Below, one piece after another: positions 54,205 to 63,877 of a stretch of 64,000 bases of DNA. The notes under the pieces are model-generated. The model saw only the letters and a list, made by a program, of their open reading frames with translations. It did no database searches and was not told the origin of the DNA. Origin of the DNA: Bradyrhizobium sp. 149. Lineage in GTDB: Bacteria > Pseudomonadota > Alphaproteobacteria > Rhizobiales > Xanthobacteraceae. Numbering within the stretch: position 1 is the first letter of the stretch; every line of letters begins with the position of its first letter. Location: the NCBI RefSeq assembly GCF_023073915.1, contig NZ_JADPKK010000017.1:89582-153581 (forward strand), read 5' to 3'. The position numbers and the translations under genes are program-made.

Positions 54205-55263
54205 CTACTTCTTCGCGGGCGCCTGCGGCTGTGACGGCGGCACGGTCTCGATCAGCTTGCCGGAAAACACCGGTGCCGAGGTCGGCTGGCCGTTGGGCGA
54301 GCCGCCGGTCTGCTCGACGGTGACCGCGTAAGTCGCGCCGTTGACGACGTCCGCGTCGTACGAACCGAGCACCGGCCGTGCGGTGAAATCGCCTGCGCCG
54401 ATCACACCAAGCGAGCGCGGGCGCGGCAGCTTGTCGGAGATCAGCCAGAGCTCGAAACTCTTGCCGGGCTCCGGTGTCGCGCCGACCTTGCGAACAGTGA
54501 AGTTCCTGGTCGCACCGTCGATGGTGAGGATGAAGGCGGGACCTCCGCCCTGGCCCTGCAACAGCGCGACGTATTGCGACGACGCCGGCAGCGGCGCCGG
54601 TGTCTTCACCTCGACCGTCTGGATGCGGGCTGCCGGTCGCAAGCCGCGCGGCAGCGCCTCGGGCTGGAAGATCTGAAGCCACAGCGTCACGAGCAGCGCG
54701 GCCGCGAGCGCGCCGACGGCCGATGCGATGGTGCGCCAGCGCTTCACGCGACCCTCGAGCCGGATCACATTGCTGTTGTCGGCGACCGGCGCCTGCGGCG
54801 CACGCGCGACTTCCGGGTCTGGCGCGTGGACCTGGGGCATGAATATCGGCACGATTTCGGGAATCGCATCGGACGGCGGTCGCGCCGTTTCGGGCTGCTC
54901 CGCTTCGGGAGGCTGCGGCCCCGGTGGCGGCGCGTCCTCCGCTGGCACCTGCGGAGGCACGGTGTCGCGCGAGGAAAACTCCGGCACGGGAGGCGGCGGC
55001 GCGACGTCCGGCTGCGCTGGCGGCTCCTGCGCAAAGCCCGTCCGCATGAGCTCGGACCTGATGTTCTCCCACACGATCGGACGCGGCTCGATCGAGCCGA
55101 CCATCTGGTTGAGGACGCCGAGCCGGAATGCCCACGCCTGCACGACATCGGCGAACGCCTTGTCGACCGCCATCATGGTCTCGACCTGCGCGCGCTCGTC
55201 CGCGTCGAGCGTACCGAGCGCATATTCCGCGGCGAGCGCGATATGGTCCTCCGTGTAGGCCAT
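54205..55263 (-). CDS. Anti-sigma factor, RskA type
   Basis: 352 aa. N-terminal anti-sigma domain (about 1-80, HIALAAEYALGTLDADERAQVETMM), an unusually long Pro/Glu/Ala-rich linker (about 80-165, PPPPVPEFSSRDTVPP etc.), one transmembrane helix (about 178-198, SAVGALAAALLVTLWLQIF), and a periplasmic RskA C-terminal domain (FELWLISDKLPRPRSLGVIGAGDF). It should hold the ECF sigma factor encoded just upstream at the membrane until a signal releases it. No Zn-binding HxxxCxxC motif is visible. Confidence 0.9.
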   Translation of the reverse strand: MAYTEDHIALAAEYALGTLDADERAQVETMMAVDKAFADVVQAWAFRLGVLNQMVGSIEPRPIVWENIRSELMRTGFAQEPPAQPDVAPPPPVPEFSSRDTVPPQVPAEDAPPPGPQPPEAEQPETARPPSDAIPEIVPIFMPQVHAPDPEVARAPQAPVADNSNVIRLEGRVKRWRTIASAVGALAAALLVTLWLQIFQPEALPRGLRPAARIQTVEVKTPAPLPASSQYVALLQGQGGGPAFILTIDGATRNFTVRKVGATPEPGKSFELWLISDKLPRPRSLGVIGAGDFTARPVLGSYDADVVNGATYAVTVEQTGGSPNGQPTSAPVFSGKLIETVPPSQPQAPAKK

Positions 55264-55300
55264 TACTTGCGGTCCAGACCCATCCTCACAGTACGAGCTC

Positions 55301-55846
55301 TCATAGCCCGAGACACTGGCGAATATCCAACATGCTGCGCCGGAGCCACGTCTTCACCGTGTTGACGGGCGCCGCGAATTTCTCCGCCAATTGCTCGCGA
55401 CTCCAGCCGTTGTAATAGGCGAGAAGCACGAGCCTCTGACGGTCCGGCTCGAGCCGGCCGATACATTCCAGGAGCCGCTTCAATTCCTCGGTCATCTCCC
55501 TCCGCGCCAGCGGATCGGGGCTATCGCTTGCGACTTCCATCGCCTGCGGCTCTTCCTCGATGGAGACTTCCGTCTTCTTGCGCACGATGTCGATGGCGCG
55601 ATTGCGCGCGATCGACGCCATCCATGTGATCGGCGACGACAGAGCGGGATTGAACTGGCCGGCGCTGTTCCAGATCTTGACGTAGGTCTCCTGAACGACC
55701 TCCTCTGCGAGATCCTGTCGGCGCAAGATACGGAGCACGACGCCATAGAGTTTCGCGCGCGTGGCGACGTAGAGGCGCTCGAACGCGGTCTGATCGCCCT
55801 GCGCTACCGCCCCTATCAGCCCGACCAGCTCTGCTGGCGTCAGCAT
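55301..55846 (-). CDS. ECF sigma factor (SigK-like)
   Basis: 181 aa. Region 2: DQTAFERLYVATRAKLYGVVLRILRRQDLAEEVVQETYVKIW; region 4: LEPDRQRLVLLAYYNGWSREQLAEKFAAPVNTVKTWLRRSM. This is the SigK/RskA-partner group of extracytoplasmic-function sigma factors. It is 37 bp upstream of the anti-sigma gene in the same operon, which usually means autoregulation. The stress signal is unknown. Confidence 0.93.
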   Translation of the reverse strand: MLTPAELVGLIGAVAQGDQTAFERLYVATRAKLYGVVLRILRRQDLAEEVVQETYVKIWNSAGQFNPALSSPITWMASIARNRAIDIVRKKTEVSIEEEPQAMEVASDSPDPLARREMTEELKRLLECIGRLEPDRQRLVLLAYYNGWSREQLAEKFAAPVNTVKTWLRRSMLDIRQCLGL

Positions 55847-55965
55847 TCAGCCCCCCAATGCGCGGCCCCTCGCGTTCCGCGCGGGCCCTGGCACCCCGCC
55901 ACCATAGCGCGCGACAAAGCCGACCACCAAGGGGGCGCGGCGCCACTCTGTGGACAGCACATGCG

Positions 55966-55994
55966 AAAACCCGGACCATTGGGGTCCGGGTTCT
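55966..55994 (-). terminator. Rho-independent terminator of the fliI-fliJ transcript
   Basis: On the minus strand AACCCGGACC pairs with GGTCCGGGTT (plus coordinates 55968-55977 and 55983-55992), and the transcript then continues into a short U-run (GGGTTTTCG). It lies about 75-100 bp past the fliJ stop. Confidence 0.8.
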
Positions 55995-56068
55995 GCAAAT
56001 TTCACAGGTTTTGCTCTCACAGGTCTGGTTTTCGCAGGTCCTGTTCTAGCGGGTCTGCGGCTAGCGCC

Positions 56069-56488
56069 TCAGGCGACGGCGCCCATGCGGGCACGCATCA
56101 GGCCGATGCTGTCGAGATCGGCCTGCTCGCGGGCGTTTTCCTCGGCGCGTTCACGGGCCTGATCGCGCTCGTCGAGGAGCTCGACCTTCTTCAGCTCTTC
56201 GAAGGCTTCGGCCAGCGCGGCCTTGGCTTCATCGAGCTGACCCTTCAGCTCGTCCGCCGAGCGGGTCAGGTTCTCGCGGCGCTGGATGGCAGCCTTGGCA
56301 TAGGTCGGATAGGCGAAGTGCGAGGGATCGTTGATCCCGGCGCGCTCCTGCTCGGTCGAGATCTCACGTTCAAGATCGGTCGACATCCGCTGGAAGTCGG
56401 CGATCATGGTCTCGATCTGGGTGACCCGGCGGCGCTTCTCGTCGACCTGAAACTTCTTCAGGCGGATGAGGGTATCACGTGACTTCAT
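56069..56488 (-). CDS. fliJ: Flagellar export chaperone/stalk protein FliJ
   Basis: 139 aa from ATG 56488 (MKSRDTLIRLKKFQVDEKRRR). Almost entirely charged helix with heptad character, as expected for the FliJ antiparallel coiled coil that inserts into the FliI ATPase ring. Similarity between FliJ orthologues is low, so identity rests on size, coiled-coil composition and position directly after fliI. Confidence 0.88.
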   Translation of the reverse strand: MKSRDTLIRLKKFQVDEKRRRVTQIETMIADFQRMSTDLEREISTEQERAGINDPSHFAYPTYAKAAIQRRENLTRSADELKGQLDEAKAALAEAFEELKKVELLDERDQARERAEENAREQADLDSIGLMRARMGAVA

Positions 56489-56621
56489 CGACTCGTACTC
56501 CCCAGAAGTCCCTTGGCTGCAAGAAACACACACATTGGGACAACACCAGTCTCCCCACAGGCCCGACTGGGGCCGAGACCGGCTCTGCTACTCTGTGGGA
56601 TGGGATGATGACGGGACAAAG

Positions 56622-57947
56622 TTAGCGTTCCGTTTCCAAATTACCGAGGATTAGCGCCAACTGGCGGTAGCCGTCCGCCAGCGATGCATTTTCATCCTTG
56701 CGCTGGCGCAGGAAGGCCTCCAGCGGCTCGTGCAGGCGGATCGCCTCGTCGACCTCGGGGCTGGAGCCGGCGCGGTAGGCGCCCAGACGGATCAATTCCT
56801 CCATGTCGGCATAGGTCGCCATCACCGCCCGCGCCTTCTGTATGGTCGGCCAGAACTGCGGATCGGCCGATTTCGGCATCGTGCGGGAGACGGATTTGAG
56901 GATGTTGATGGCGGGGTAACGGCCGCGTTCGGCGATCGAGCGCTGCATCACGATGTGACCGTCGAGGATGCCGCGGACGGCATCCGCGATCGGCTCGTTA
57001 TGGTCGTCGCCATCGACCAGCACCGTGAAGATCGCGGTGATGGCGCCCTCCCCAAGGCCCGGACCGGCGCGCTCCAGAAGCTTCGGCAGCTCGGTGAACA
57101 CGGTCGGCGTATAGCCCTTGGCGGTCGGCGGCTCGCCCGCGGACAGGCCGATCTCGCGCTGGGCCATGGCAAAGCGCGTCACCGAATCCATCAGGCAAAG
57201 GACGTCCTGCTCCTCGTCGCGAAAATATTCGGCGACCGCGAGCGTCAGATACGCGGCCTGGCGGCGCATCAGCGCCGGCTCGTCGGAGGTCGCGACAACC
57301 ACGACGGAGCGCGCCAGGCCCTCCTCGCCGAGGTCGTCCTGCAAGAACTCCTGCACCTCGCGGCCGCGTTCGCCGATCAGCCCGATGACGCTGACCGCGG
57401 CATCGACGTTGCGCGCAAGCATCGACAGCAGCACCGACTTGCCGACGCCGGAGCCTGCAAAGATGCCCATGCGCTGGCCGCGGCAGCAGGTCAGGAATGT
57501 GTTCATCGCGCGCACGCCGAGATCGAGCGGCGCGCCGACGCGCTTGCGCGAGTGCGCCGGCGGCGGCGAATTGCGGTACGGCATCGGCGCCCGGCCCTGC
57601 GGCAGCGGTCCCTTGCCGTCGATCGGCTCCCCCAGTGCATTGACGACGCGGCCGAGCCAGGCCGCGCAAGGGCGCACCTGATTTGCGGCATTGGCGATCA
57701 CCGCCTTGCAGCCGCGCCGCACGCCGTCGAGGCCAGCGAACGGCATCACAACGGCATTGTTGCCGGAGAAGCCGATCACCTCGCAGGGGATGGAACGGTT
57801 GCCGCCGGTCTCGATTACCAGCCGCGCGCCGACCGACATCGCATGGATCGGGCCGGCCACCTCGACCATCAGGCCGCGCACGCCGACCACGCGGCCATAG
57901 ATATTGACGCCGTCAATGTCGCCGATCTGTTCGGCAAGAGCTTTCAT
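56622..57947 (-). CDS. fliI: Flagellum-specific ATPase FliI
   Basis: 441 aa starting [13 protein letters not shown]. Walker [20 protein letters not shown], Walker B region [32 protein letters not shown], and [13 protein letters not shown]: a clear F1-beta/RecA-type export ATPase. It energises unfolding and delivery of flagellar substrates to the FlhA gate. ATG 57947 lies in the last unit of a 17-bp tandem repeat that replicates the gene's own start, and this copy has no good Shine-Dalgarno sequence of its own. Confidence 0.95.
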   Translation of the reverse strand: MKALAEQIGDIDGVNIYGRVVGVRGLMVEVAGPIHAMSVGARLVIETGGNRSIPCEVIGFSGNNAVVMPFAGLDGVRRGCKAVIANAANQVRPCAAWLGRVVNALGEPIDGKGPLPQGRAPMPYRNSPPPAHSRKRVGAPLDLGVRAMNTFLTCCRGQRMGIFAGSGVGKSVLLSMLARNVDAAVSVIGLIGERGREVQEFLQDDLGEEGLARSVVVVATSDEPALMRRQAAYLTLAVAEYFRDEEQDVLCLMDSVTRFAMAQREIGLSAGEPPTAKGYTPTVFTELPKLLERAGPGLGEGAITAIFTVLVDGDDHNEPIADAVRGILDGHIVMQRSIAERGRYPAINILKSVSRTMPKSADPQFWPTIQKARAVMATYADMEELIRLGAYRAGSSPEVDEAIRLHEPLEAFLRQRKDENASLADGYRQLALILGNLETER

Positions 57948-58000
57948 TCAGCAAGAGCTTTCATTCAGCAAGAGCCTTCATTCAGCAAGAGCCTTCATCA
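57934..58000 (-). repeat. 17-bp tandem repeat spanning the fliI start, four units
   Basis: Plus-strand unit GCAAGAGCYTTCATTCA at 57934-57950, 57951-57967, 57968-57984 and a diverged fourth unit at 57985-58000. Each unit carries, on the minus strand, an ATG followed by codons for K-A-L-A-E. The first three encountered by the ribosome end in TGA after six codons; only the last unit continues into FliI. Confidence 0.95.
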
Positions 58001-58020
58001 GACGGCCTTCATGACGTCAT
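57944..58020 (-). promoter_or_regulatory. Chain of overlapping mini-ORFs leading into fliI
   Basis: Minus-strand ATGs at 58020, 58012, 57998, 57981, 57964 and 57947. The first five encode M-T-S, M-K-A-V, then M-K-A-L-A-E three times; each stop codon overlaps the next ATG (ATGA, or TGATG at 57998). The sixth ATG is that of fliI. The arrangement is a direct reading of the sequence; that ribosomes terminate and restart along it is inferred. Confidence 0.8.
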
Positions 58021-58159
58021 CGCCTGCGTAATCCGGGCTTTCGTGGCGAAAACCTTAAGTTTCGCCATATTTCTGAAAGGCGCTTAACTTCGTGTTTACC
58101 CGCATCGTTAATCATTGCGTCACTGTCTTTGTGACTGAGCGTGGCTCCCCTTCAGAAGA

Positions 58160-58340
58160 AGGCTGAGTCGCGGGAGTCGGTTAGGCCCGTCTCTTAAAGT
58201 GGAACTTGAACGCAACGGGATAACGAAAGCTGCTTCACACCCAAGACCTTAGGGCGATTCGACAAAAATTGCATCTGCAGGGCTTGCGTTCCAGAATCAG
58301 AATTTGTTAACCATCTGTTGTCAGGATCCGAATCAGTTGT
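58160..58340 (+). promoter_or_regulatory. ctrA upstream region with five GANTC methylation sites
   Basis: GANTC, the recognition site of the alphaproteobacterial cell-cycle methyltransferase CcrM, occurs at 58165, 58174, 58256, 58294 and 58330. TTAA half-sites as used by CtrA itself occur at 58084, 58108, 58194 and 58307 (TTAACC), but no full TTAA-N7-TTAA pair is convincing. The whole fliI-ctrA divergent region (57948-58413) contains no other gene. Confidence 0.6.
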
Positions 58341-58413
58341 TCAAAGGCGTTTTGTTGTGTGCCGCGAATGCGGCCGACCTGACGCCCAGGAGCGGCGACT
58401 ATGGGGAACTGGC

Positions 58414-59115
<702 letters not shown>

Positions 59116-59160
59116 TCAGCTTACGTCGCAAGCCCCTGGGGCTTGCTCCTCCCAGCCTGG

Positions 59161-59191
59161 ACCCCGCCGCAAATGGCGGGGTTTTGTTTTT
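59161..59191 (+). terminator. Rho-independent terminator of ctrA
   Basis: ACCCCGCC (59161-59168) pairs with GGCGGGGT (59175-59182), followed by TTTGTTTTT. A second stem-loop, GCAAGCCCC / GGGGCTTGC, lies just upstream near 59128-59147 and may strengthen termination. Confidence 0.92.
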
Positions 59192-59282
59192 GGGGGGACG
59201 CGAACGCGGCCTCATCGTCCTTGCGCCATTGAACCGCTATCCTTTCCCCGCCGACGAATGGTCGCTGCACGATGGGGGAACG

Positions 59283-59687
59283 ATGATCCTGCAATCACTC
59301 GCCGGCCTGCCCGCCTTCCTGGTCTATTTCTGCACCGGGCTGATCGCGATCGTGGCGTATCTGTTCGCCTATACCCGCATCACGGCGCACAACGAATTCC
59401 AGCTGATCCGCGACAACGATCCGGCTGCGGCGATCGCGCTCGGTCTCAGCCTGCTGGGCTTCGTGGCGCCGCTGGTCAGCGCGATCGCGCATTCGGCCAA
59501 TGTGCTGGACTGCCTGATCTGGGCGATGATCGCGCTGATCGTCCAGATCGTCGTGTTCTTTCTGGTGAGAGTGCCGGTGCCGAACCTGTCGGCGCGGATT
59601 GCCGCCGGCGAACTCGCAGCTGCCATCTGGCTCGGGCTGTCCTCGCTCGCCGCGGGCCTGCTCAACGCCGCCTGCATGATCTACTGA
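59283..59687 (+). CDS. DUF350 membrane protein (YjfL-like)
   Basis: 134 aa from ATG 59283 (MILQSLAGLPAFLVYFCTGL). Four hydrophobic segments in two similar halves and the conserved charged loop RITAHNEFQLIRDNDPAAAIALGLSLLGF are diagnostic for DUF350 (UPF0719). Function is unknown. First of three adjacent genes matching E. coli yjfL-yjfM-yjfC in order and type; the next gene starts one base after this stop. Confidence 0.88.
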   Translation: MILQSLAGLPAFLVYFCTGLIAIVAYLFAYTRITAHNEFQLIRDNDPAAAIALGLSLLGFVAPLVSAIAHSANVLDCLIWAMIALIVQIVVFFLVRVPVPNLSARIAAGELAAAIWLGLSSLAAGLLNAACMIY

Positions 59688-59688
59688 C

Positions 59689-60099
59689 ATGGCCGACAAG
59701 CCCTCCAAAAAGGAGTTCGGCAAGCGCCGGCCGGCGGTCGGGCCGCCGCCTGCACAACAGCCGGTGAAGCGCTCCCGCCATGTCGCGCTGCTGGTGATGG
59801 GCACGATCGCGGTCGGCACGACCGCCTACACGCTGATGCCGCGGCAGAATTGCGAGCCCTCTCCTGCCGGCGCCACAGTCCCCGGCGCGGGAGCGCCGGT
59901 GCAGGCGAGCGCCGCCTGCAGCAGCAGAAGCAGCTCGTCCGCCGGCGGCGGAAGCTCGGGCTCGTCCTCGCGATCGAGTTTCTTCAGCAGCGACTCATCG
60001 AGTCATTCCGCATCGGGAACGTCGTCCGATTCGGGCTCCGGCGGCGTGAGTCGCGGCGGCTTCGGCTCGTTTGGTCACGGCTTCTCGGGCGGCGGCTGA
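59689..60099 (+). CDS. Ser/Gly-rich DUF1190-like protein (YjfM/YgiB-like)
   Basis: 136 aa. A basic N-terminus (KPSKKEFGKRRPAVG) precedes one hydrophobic segment (HVALLVMGTIAVGTTAYTLM), and then a long low-complexity Ser/Gly tail ending FGSFGHGFSGGG. Assignment to the YgiB/YjfM group rests on this layout and on position between DUF350 and the ATP-grasp gene, since the tail has little family signal. Possibly a surface or envelope protein. Confidence 0.68.
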   Translation: MADKPSKKEFGKRRPAVGPPPAQQPVKRSRHVALLVMGTIAVGTTAYTLMPRQNCEPSPAGATVPGAGAPVQASAACSSRSSSSAGGGSSGSSSRSSFFSSDSSSHSASGTSSDSGSGGVSRGGFGSFGHGFSGGG

Positions 60100-60102
60100 C
60101 CC

Positions 60103-61263
60103 ATGCAACGCATCGTCTGCCCCGAGCGCGACGACTGGCGGCAGACCGCCGAACAATGCGGCTTCGCGTTCCATACCATCGGCGGCGAGCGCTATTGGGA
60201 CGAGCGCGCCTACTACGGCTTCACCCTCGACGAGATCGAGCGCGGCATCGAAACCCCGACCGGCGAGATCGACGCGATGTGCCTGGAGCTTGCCGGCCGC
60301 GTGATCAGCGACGCGCGCCATCTGCAACGCTTGAAGATACCCGACGCGTTCTGGAGCTTGATCGCCGAGAGCTGGGAGCGCGACGACCGCAGCCTCTATG
60401 GCCGGCTCGATCTGAAATTCGACGGCAAGGGACCGGCAAAGCTGCTCGAATACAACGCCGATACGCCGACCTCGATTTTCGAAGCCGCGGTGTTTCAGTG
60501 GACCTGGCTCGAACAGGCGATCGAACGCCGCATCATCCCGTCGCGCGCCGATCAGTTCAATTCCATCCACGAACGCCTGATCGAAGCGTGGAAGCAGATT
60601 GCCGCAGGCCGCCATGTCCATCTCACCGGCACCACGGGCAATGAGGAGGACGCCGGCACGCTCGCTTATCTCGAAGACACTGCGCGCCAGGCGGGACTGG
60701 CGACCACGCTGCTCGACATTGAGGCGATCGGCTGGCGCGATGATGCCGGCGGCTTCGTCGATCTCGACGACCGCGACATCGCGCTCGCCTTCAAGCTCTA
60801 TCCCTGGGAATGGATGTTCCACGACGCCTTCGGTGCAAAGCTCAAGGACGCACAGACACGCTGGATCGAACCGCCGTGGAAGGCGGTGCTCTCCAACAAG
60901 GGCATCCTGCCGCTGCTCTGGGAGATGTTTCCGAACCACCCGAATCTGCTGCCGGCCTTCTTCGAGGACGATCCGCGGGCAGCCGAACTCGGCAGCTCCT
61001 ATGTGCGCAAGCCGCTGCTGTCGCGCGAAGGCGCCAATGTCACGCTGGTGTCTGGCGGAATGCCGCTCGAGGAGCAGGCAGGACCCTACGGCGCCGAAGG
61101 GTTCGTGCGGCAGGCGCTCGCGCCGCTGCCGAACTTCTCAGACTTCTATCCGGTGGTGGGAAGCTGGCTGGTGGATCACGAACCCTGCGGCGTGTCGATC
61201 CGCGAGGACGAGAGCCCGATCACCGGCAATGGCTCGCGCTTTCTGCCTCATGCGATCTTGTGA
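60103..61263 (+). CDS. Glutathionylspermidine synthase-like ATP-grasp protein (YjfC/YgiC)
   Basis: 386 aa. The C-terminal-domain-like glutathionylspermidine synthetase fold: ERYWDERAYYGFTLDEIERGIE near the start, LYGRLDLKFDGKGPAKLLEYNADTPTS, and EPPWKAVLSNKGILPLLWEMFPNHPNLLPAFF, ending YVRKPLLSREGANVTL and PCGVSIREDES. E. coli YgiC/YjfC share this but have not been shown to make glutathionylspermidine. An amide-ligase acting on a peptide or amine is inferred. It starts 3 bp after the previous stop. Confidence 0.88.
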   Translation: MQRIVCPERDDWRQTAEQCGFAFHTIGGERYWDERAYYGFTLDEIERGIETPTGEIDAMCLELAGRVISDARHLQRLKIPDAFWSLIAESWERDDRSLYGRLDLKFDGKGPAKLLEYNADTPTSIFEAAVFQWTWLEQAIERRIIPSRADQFNSIHERLIEAWKQIAAGRHVHLTGTTGNEEDAGTLAYLEDTARQAGLATTLLDIEAIGWRDDAGGFVDLDDRDIALAFKLYPWEWMFHDAFGAKLKDAQTRWIEPPWKAVLSNKGILPLLWEMFPNHPNLLPAFFEDDPRAAELGSSYVRKPLLSREGANVTLVSGGMPLEEQAGPYGAEGFVRQALAPLPNFSDFYPVVGSWLVDHEPCGVSIREDESPITGNGSRFLPHAIL

Positions 61264-61299
61264 GGGCCGCTCTTCTTACTTTCTCCCATATGGGAAGCA

Positions 61300-62172
61300 T
61301 CACCGCGCCGCTGCCACCTTCAAGGACGGCGGCATCAATCCGCCCATCGGGCGGCCGGAGCGGGTCGGGTTGAGCTGATAAAGACCACGACGGTCGGCGA
61401 TCGGGCGGAACGCGTCGGTGATGCCGACGACGGATTCGGCGGCGCCAAGCAGCAGCGTACCGTCAGCTTCCAAAACCTTCGCCATGCGTTCGAAGATCAT
61501 CGCCTTGGTGTCCTGGTCGAAATAGATCAGCACGTTGCGGCAGAAGATCACGTCGAACGTGCCGAGATGGGAGAAGTCCTGCAGCAGATTAAGCTGGCGA
61601 AACTGCACCATGGCGCGGATGTCGGCATTGAGCTGCCAGACCTCGCCCGCTTGCGTGAAGTATTTCATCAGGTGCTGGATCGGCAGGCCGCGCTGCACCT
61701 CGAACTGGCTGTAGACGCCGGCCCTGGATTTCTCCAGCACCTCCTGCGACAGATCGGTGGCGACGATCTCGATGCGCCAGCCGGCAAAGGCTGCGCCCAT
61801 CTCCTTCACGCACATCGCGATCGAATAGGGCTCCTGTCCCGTCGACGACGCCGCCGACCAAATGCGCAGCGACTTGCGCGCCGCGCGCGCCCGAAGCAGC
61901 CCCGGCAGGATGGTTTCGCGCAGATGATCGAACGGGATCTTGTCGCGGTAAAAGAAGGTCTCGTTGGTGGTCATCGCTTCGACCACGTCGCTCGCAAGCC
62001 GGCCGTCGCCGTTCCTGATCTTCAGCACCAGATCGGGAATGCCGGGGAGGCTCGCCTTGCGGGCCAGCGGCAGCAGCCGGCTCTCGACCAGATACTGCTT
62101 GTCGGGGGAGAGATCGAGGCCGGAGCGTTCTTTCAGGAATTTGCGCAGATACTCGTAGTCAACCGGCGTCAC
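61300..62172 (-). CDS. cheR: Chemotaxis methyltransferase CheR
   Basis: 290 aa from GTG 62172, overlapping the cheB stop (GTGA). N-terminal alpha domain [27 protein letters not shown], then the SAM-binding core [46 protein letters not shown] and [15 protein letters not shown]. Methylates glutamates of chemoreceptors, opposing CheB. Confidence 0.95.
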   Translation of the reverse strand: MTPVDYEYLRKFLKERSGLDLSPDKQYLVESRLLPLARKASLPGIPDLVLKIRNGDGRLASDVVEAMTTNETFFYRDKIPFDHLRETILPGLLRARAARKSLRIWSAASSTGQEPYSIAMCVKEMGAAFAGWRIEIVATDLSQEVLEKSRAGVYSQFEVQRGLPIQHLMKYFTQAGEVWQLNADIRAMVQFRQLNLLQDFSHLGTFDVIFCRNVLIYFDQDTKAMIFERMAKVLEADGTLLLGAAESVVGITDAFRPIADRRGLYQLNPTRSGRPMGGLMPPSLKVAAAR

Positions 62173-63365
62173 GAGCGATCTCCCGCGAACAGGCGATTGA
62201 CCCGGGCGCCGATCTGGTTGAGCGGCAGGATCGCCGCGCAGATGCCGGCATTGGCCGCCGCGCCCGGCATGCCCCAGACGACGCTGGAGGCTTCGTCCTG
62301 TGCGATCACGCTGCCGCCGGCGGCGACGATGTCCTTGCCGCCGCGCATGCCGTCCGAGCCCATGCCCGTCAGGATCACGGAGAGGATGGCGCCATGCCAG
62401 ATGTCGATGGCGGAGGTGAACAGCGGATCGACCGCGGGCTTGCAGAAGTTGACGGCGGGGCCGTCGTCGAGCGCGATCGCCACGTCGGCGCCGCTACGCA
62501 CGACGCGCATGTGCTTGCCGCCCGGCGCAAGATAGATGCGGCCCGGCCTCACCGCCTCGCCATCGACCGCCTCGGCCGCCGGCTTCCGGCTCGTGCGTGC
62601 CAGATGCTCGGCAAGGATGGTGGTGAAGGTCGGCGGCATGTGCTGGGTGATCAGGACCGGGACGCGGTCGATCACGGGGCCAAGCTCGGTGACGAGCGCC
62701 ATCAGCGCCTGAGGACCGCCGGTGGATGAGCCGATCAGCAGCACCTTCGGTGCCTGGATCGAGAACGGACGCGTGGACAGTGCCGAGGACGACGACGGCG
62801 CATGCAGGGCTGGAGCGGGCGCGGCTGGCCGCGCGACAGCCGGTCCACGTGCGGCTGGAGCCTGGCTACCGGGCACCAGCGGCGGGCTCGCAACCGCGGG
62901 CTTGCGGCGCAGCCGTGCGCCGAGGTGGCGGATCTTCTGGATCAGGTCGTGGTGGAAGATGTCCGCAGCCGACGCCTCGCGCGTCGATTCAGGCTTCGGA
63001 ATGTAGTCGGCCGCGCCGAGCGACAGCGCCTTGAAGCTGATCTCCGCGTTACGGCGCGTCAGCGTCGAGGCCATGATGATGACGAGATCGCGCTTCTTCG
63101 CCAGCAATTGCGGCAGCGCCGAGATGCCGTCGAGCTCGGGCATTTCGATATCGAGCACGGCAACGTCGGGGTTGATGCGTTCGATCTGGTTGACCGCCTC
63201 GAGCCCGGTGCGCAGCGAGGCGGCGACCTCCATGTCGTGCTCGGCACCGATCCAGCGCGAGATCAGACCTCGAATGACGACGGAGTCATCGACGACCATC
63301 ACCCGCAATGGCCCGGCTTCGCGCGACGAACCCGTGGTCGAACTACCTGCGAACGCAACACTCAT
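62169..63365 (-). CDS. cheB: Chemotaxis methylesterase CheB
   Basis: 398 aa. Receiver domain (about 20-135) with Asp in [13 protein letters not shown]; an Ala/Pro/Ser-rich linker (about 150-195); CheB catalytic domain with nucleophile Ser in [10 protein letters not shown], His in ITQHMPPTF and Asp in [11 protein letters not shown]. Demethylates or deamidates receptors once phosphorylated. Operon with cheR and the upstream cheY. Confidence 0.95.
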   Translation of the reverse strand: MSVAFAGSSTTGSSREAGPLRVMVVDDSVVIRGLISRWIGAEHDMEVAASLRTGLEAVNQIERINPDVAVLDIEMPELDGISALPQLLAKKRDLVIIMASTLTRRNAEISFKALSLGAADYIPKPESTREASAADIFHHDLIQKIRHLGARLRRKPAVASPPLVPGSQAPAARGPAVARPAAPAPALHAPSSSSALSTRPFSIQAPKVLLIGSSTGGPQALMALVTELGPVIDRVPVLITQHMPPTFTTILAEHLARTSRKPAAEAVDGEAVRPGRIYLAPGGKHMRVVRSGADVAIALDDGPAVNFCKPAVDPLFTSAIDIWHGAILSVILTGMGSDGMRGGKDIVAAGGSVIAQDEASSVVWGMPGAAANAGICAAILPLNQIGARVNRLFAGDRS

Positions 63366-63439
63366 TACTCACCAACTCAGACTGAAACGGTCAGTTGAAA
63401 AATAGACGCCGAAGGAGCCGTCAGCCTCCGGGCGGTCGG

Positions 63440-63805
63440 TCAGATAAGCCCGACTTCCTGGAATTTCGCCGTCACGATGTCTTTGTCGAACGGTTTCATG
63501 ATGTACTCGTTGGCGCCGGCGTGCAGCGCGCGCGCGATGTGCGCGACGTCGTTTTCGGTGGTGCAGAACACGACCTTGGGCTGGTCGCCGCCGGGCATGC
63601 GCCTGAGATGGCCGAGGAACTCGTAGCCGTCCATCACCGGCATGTTCCAGTCCAGCAGCACCGCGTCGGGCAAGCCGCGCTTGCAAGCTTCCAACGCCTT
63701 CTCACCGTCCTCGGCTTCGAGAATCTGGAAGTCGAGGCCCTCCAGGATCCGGCGCGCAACCTTGCGGATGACGCTGGAATCATCAACGACGAGACAAGTT
63801 CGCAT
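63440..63805 (-). CDS. CheY-like single-domain response regulator
   Basis: 121 aa, receiver domain only: acidic pair in CLVVDDSSVIRKVA, phosphoacceptor in AVLLDWNMPVMDGYEFL near residue 53, Lys in NEYIMKPFDKDIV. Position between a cheW-like gene and cheB supports a chemotaxis role (CheY). 74 bp upstream of cheB. Confidence 0.92.
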   Translation of the reverse strand: MRTCLVVDDSSVIRKVARRILEGLDFQILEAEDGEKALEACKRGLPDAVLLDWNMPVMDGYEFLGHLRRMPGGDQPKVVFCTTENDVAHIARALHAGANEYIMKPFDKDIVTAKFQEVGLI

Positions 63806-63877
63806 GTGAACCTCTGCTTCTACCCCGTTTGCGGGGGCACTTCCAATTGCAGGTACGTCGGCGGATGTGCCGGCGTA

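Noticed and set aside
58084..58100. Full CtrA box upstream of ctrA
   Set aside because: TTAACTTCGTGTTTACC resembles TTAA-N7-TTAA only loosely (second half TTTA), so I list only half-sites.
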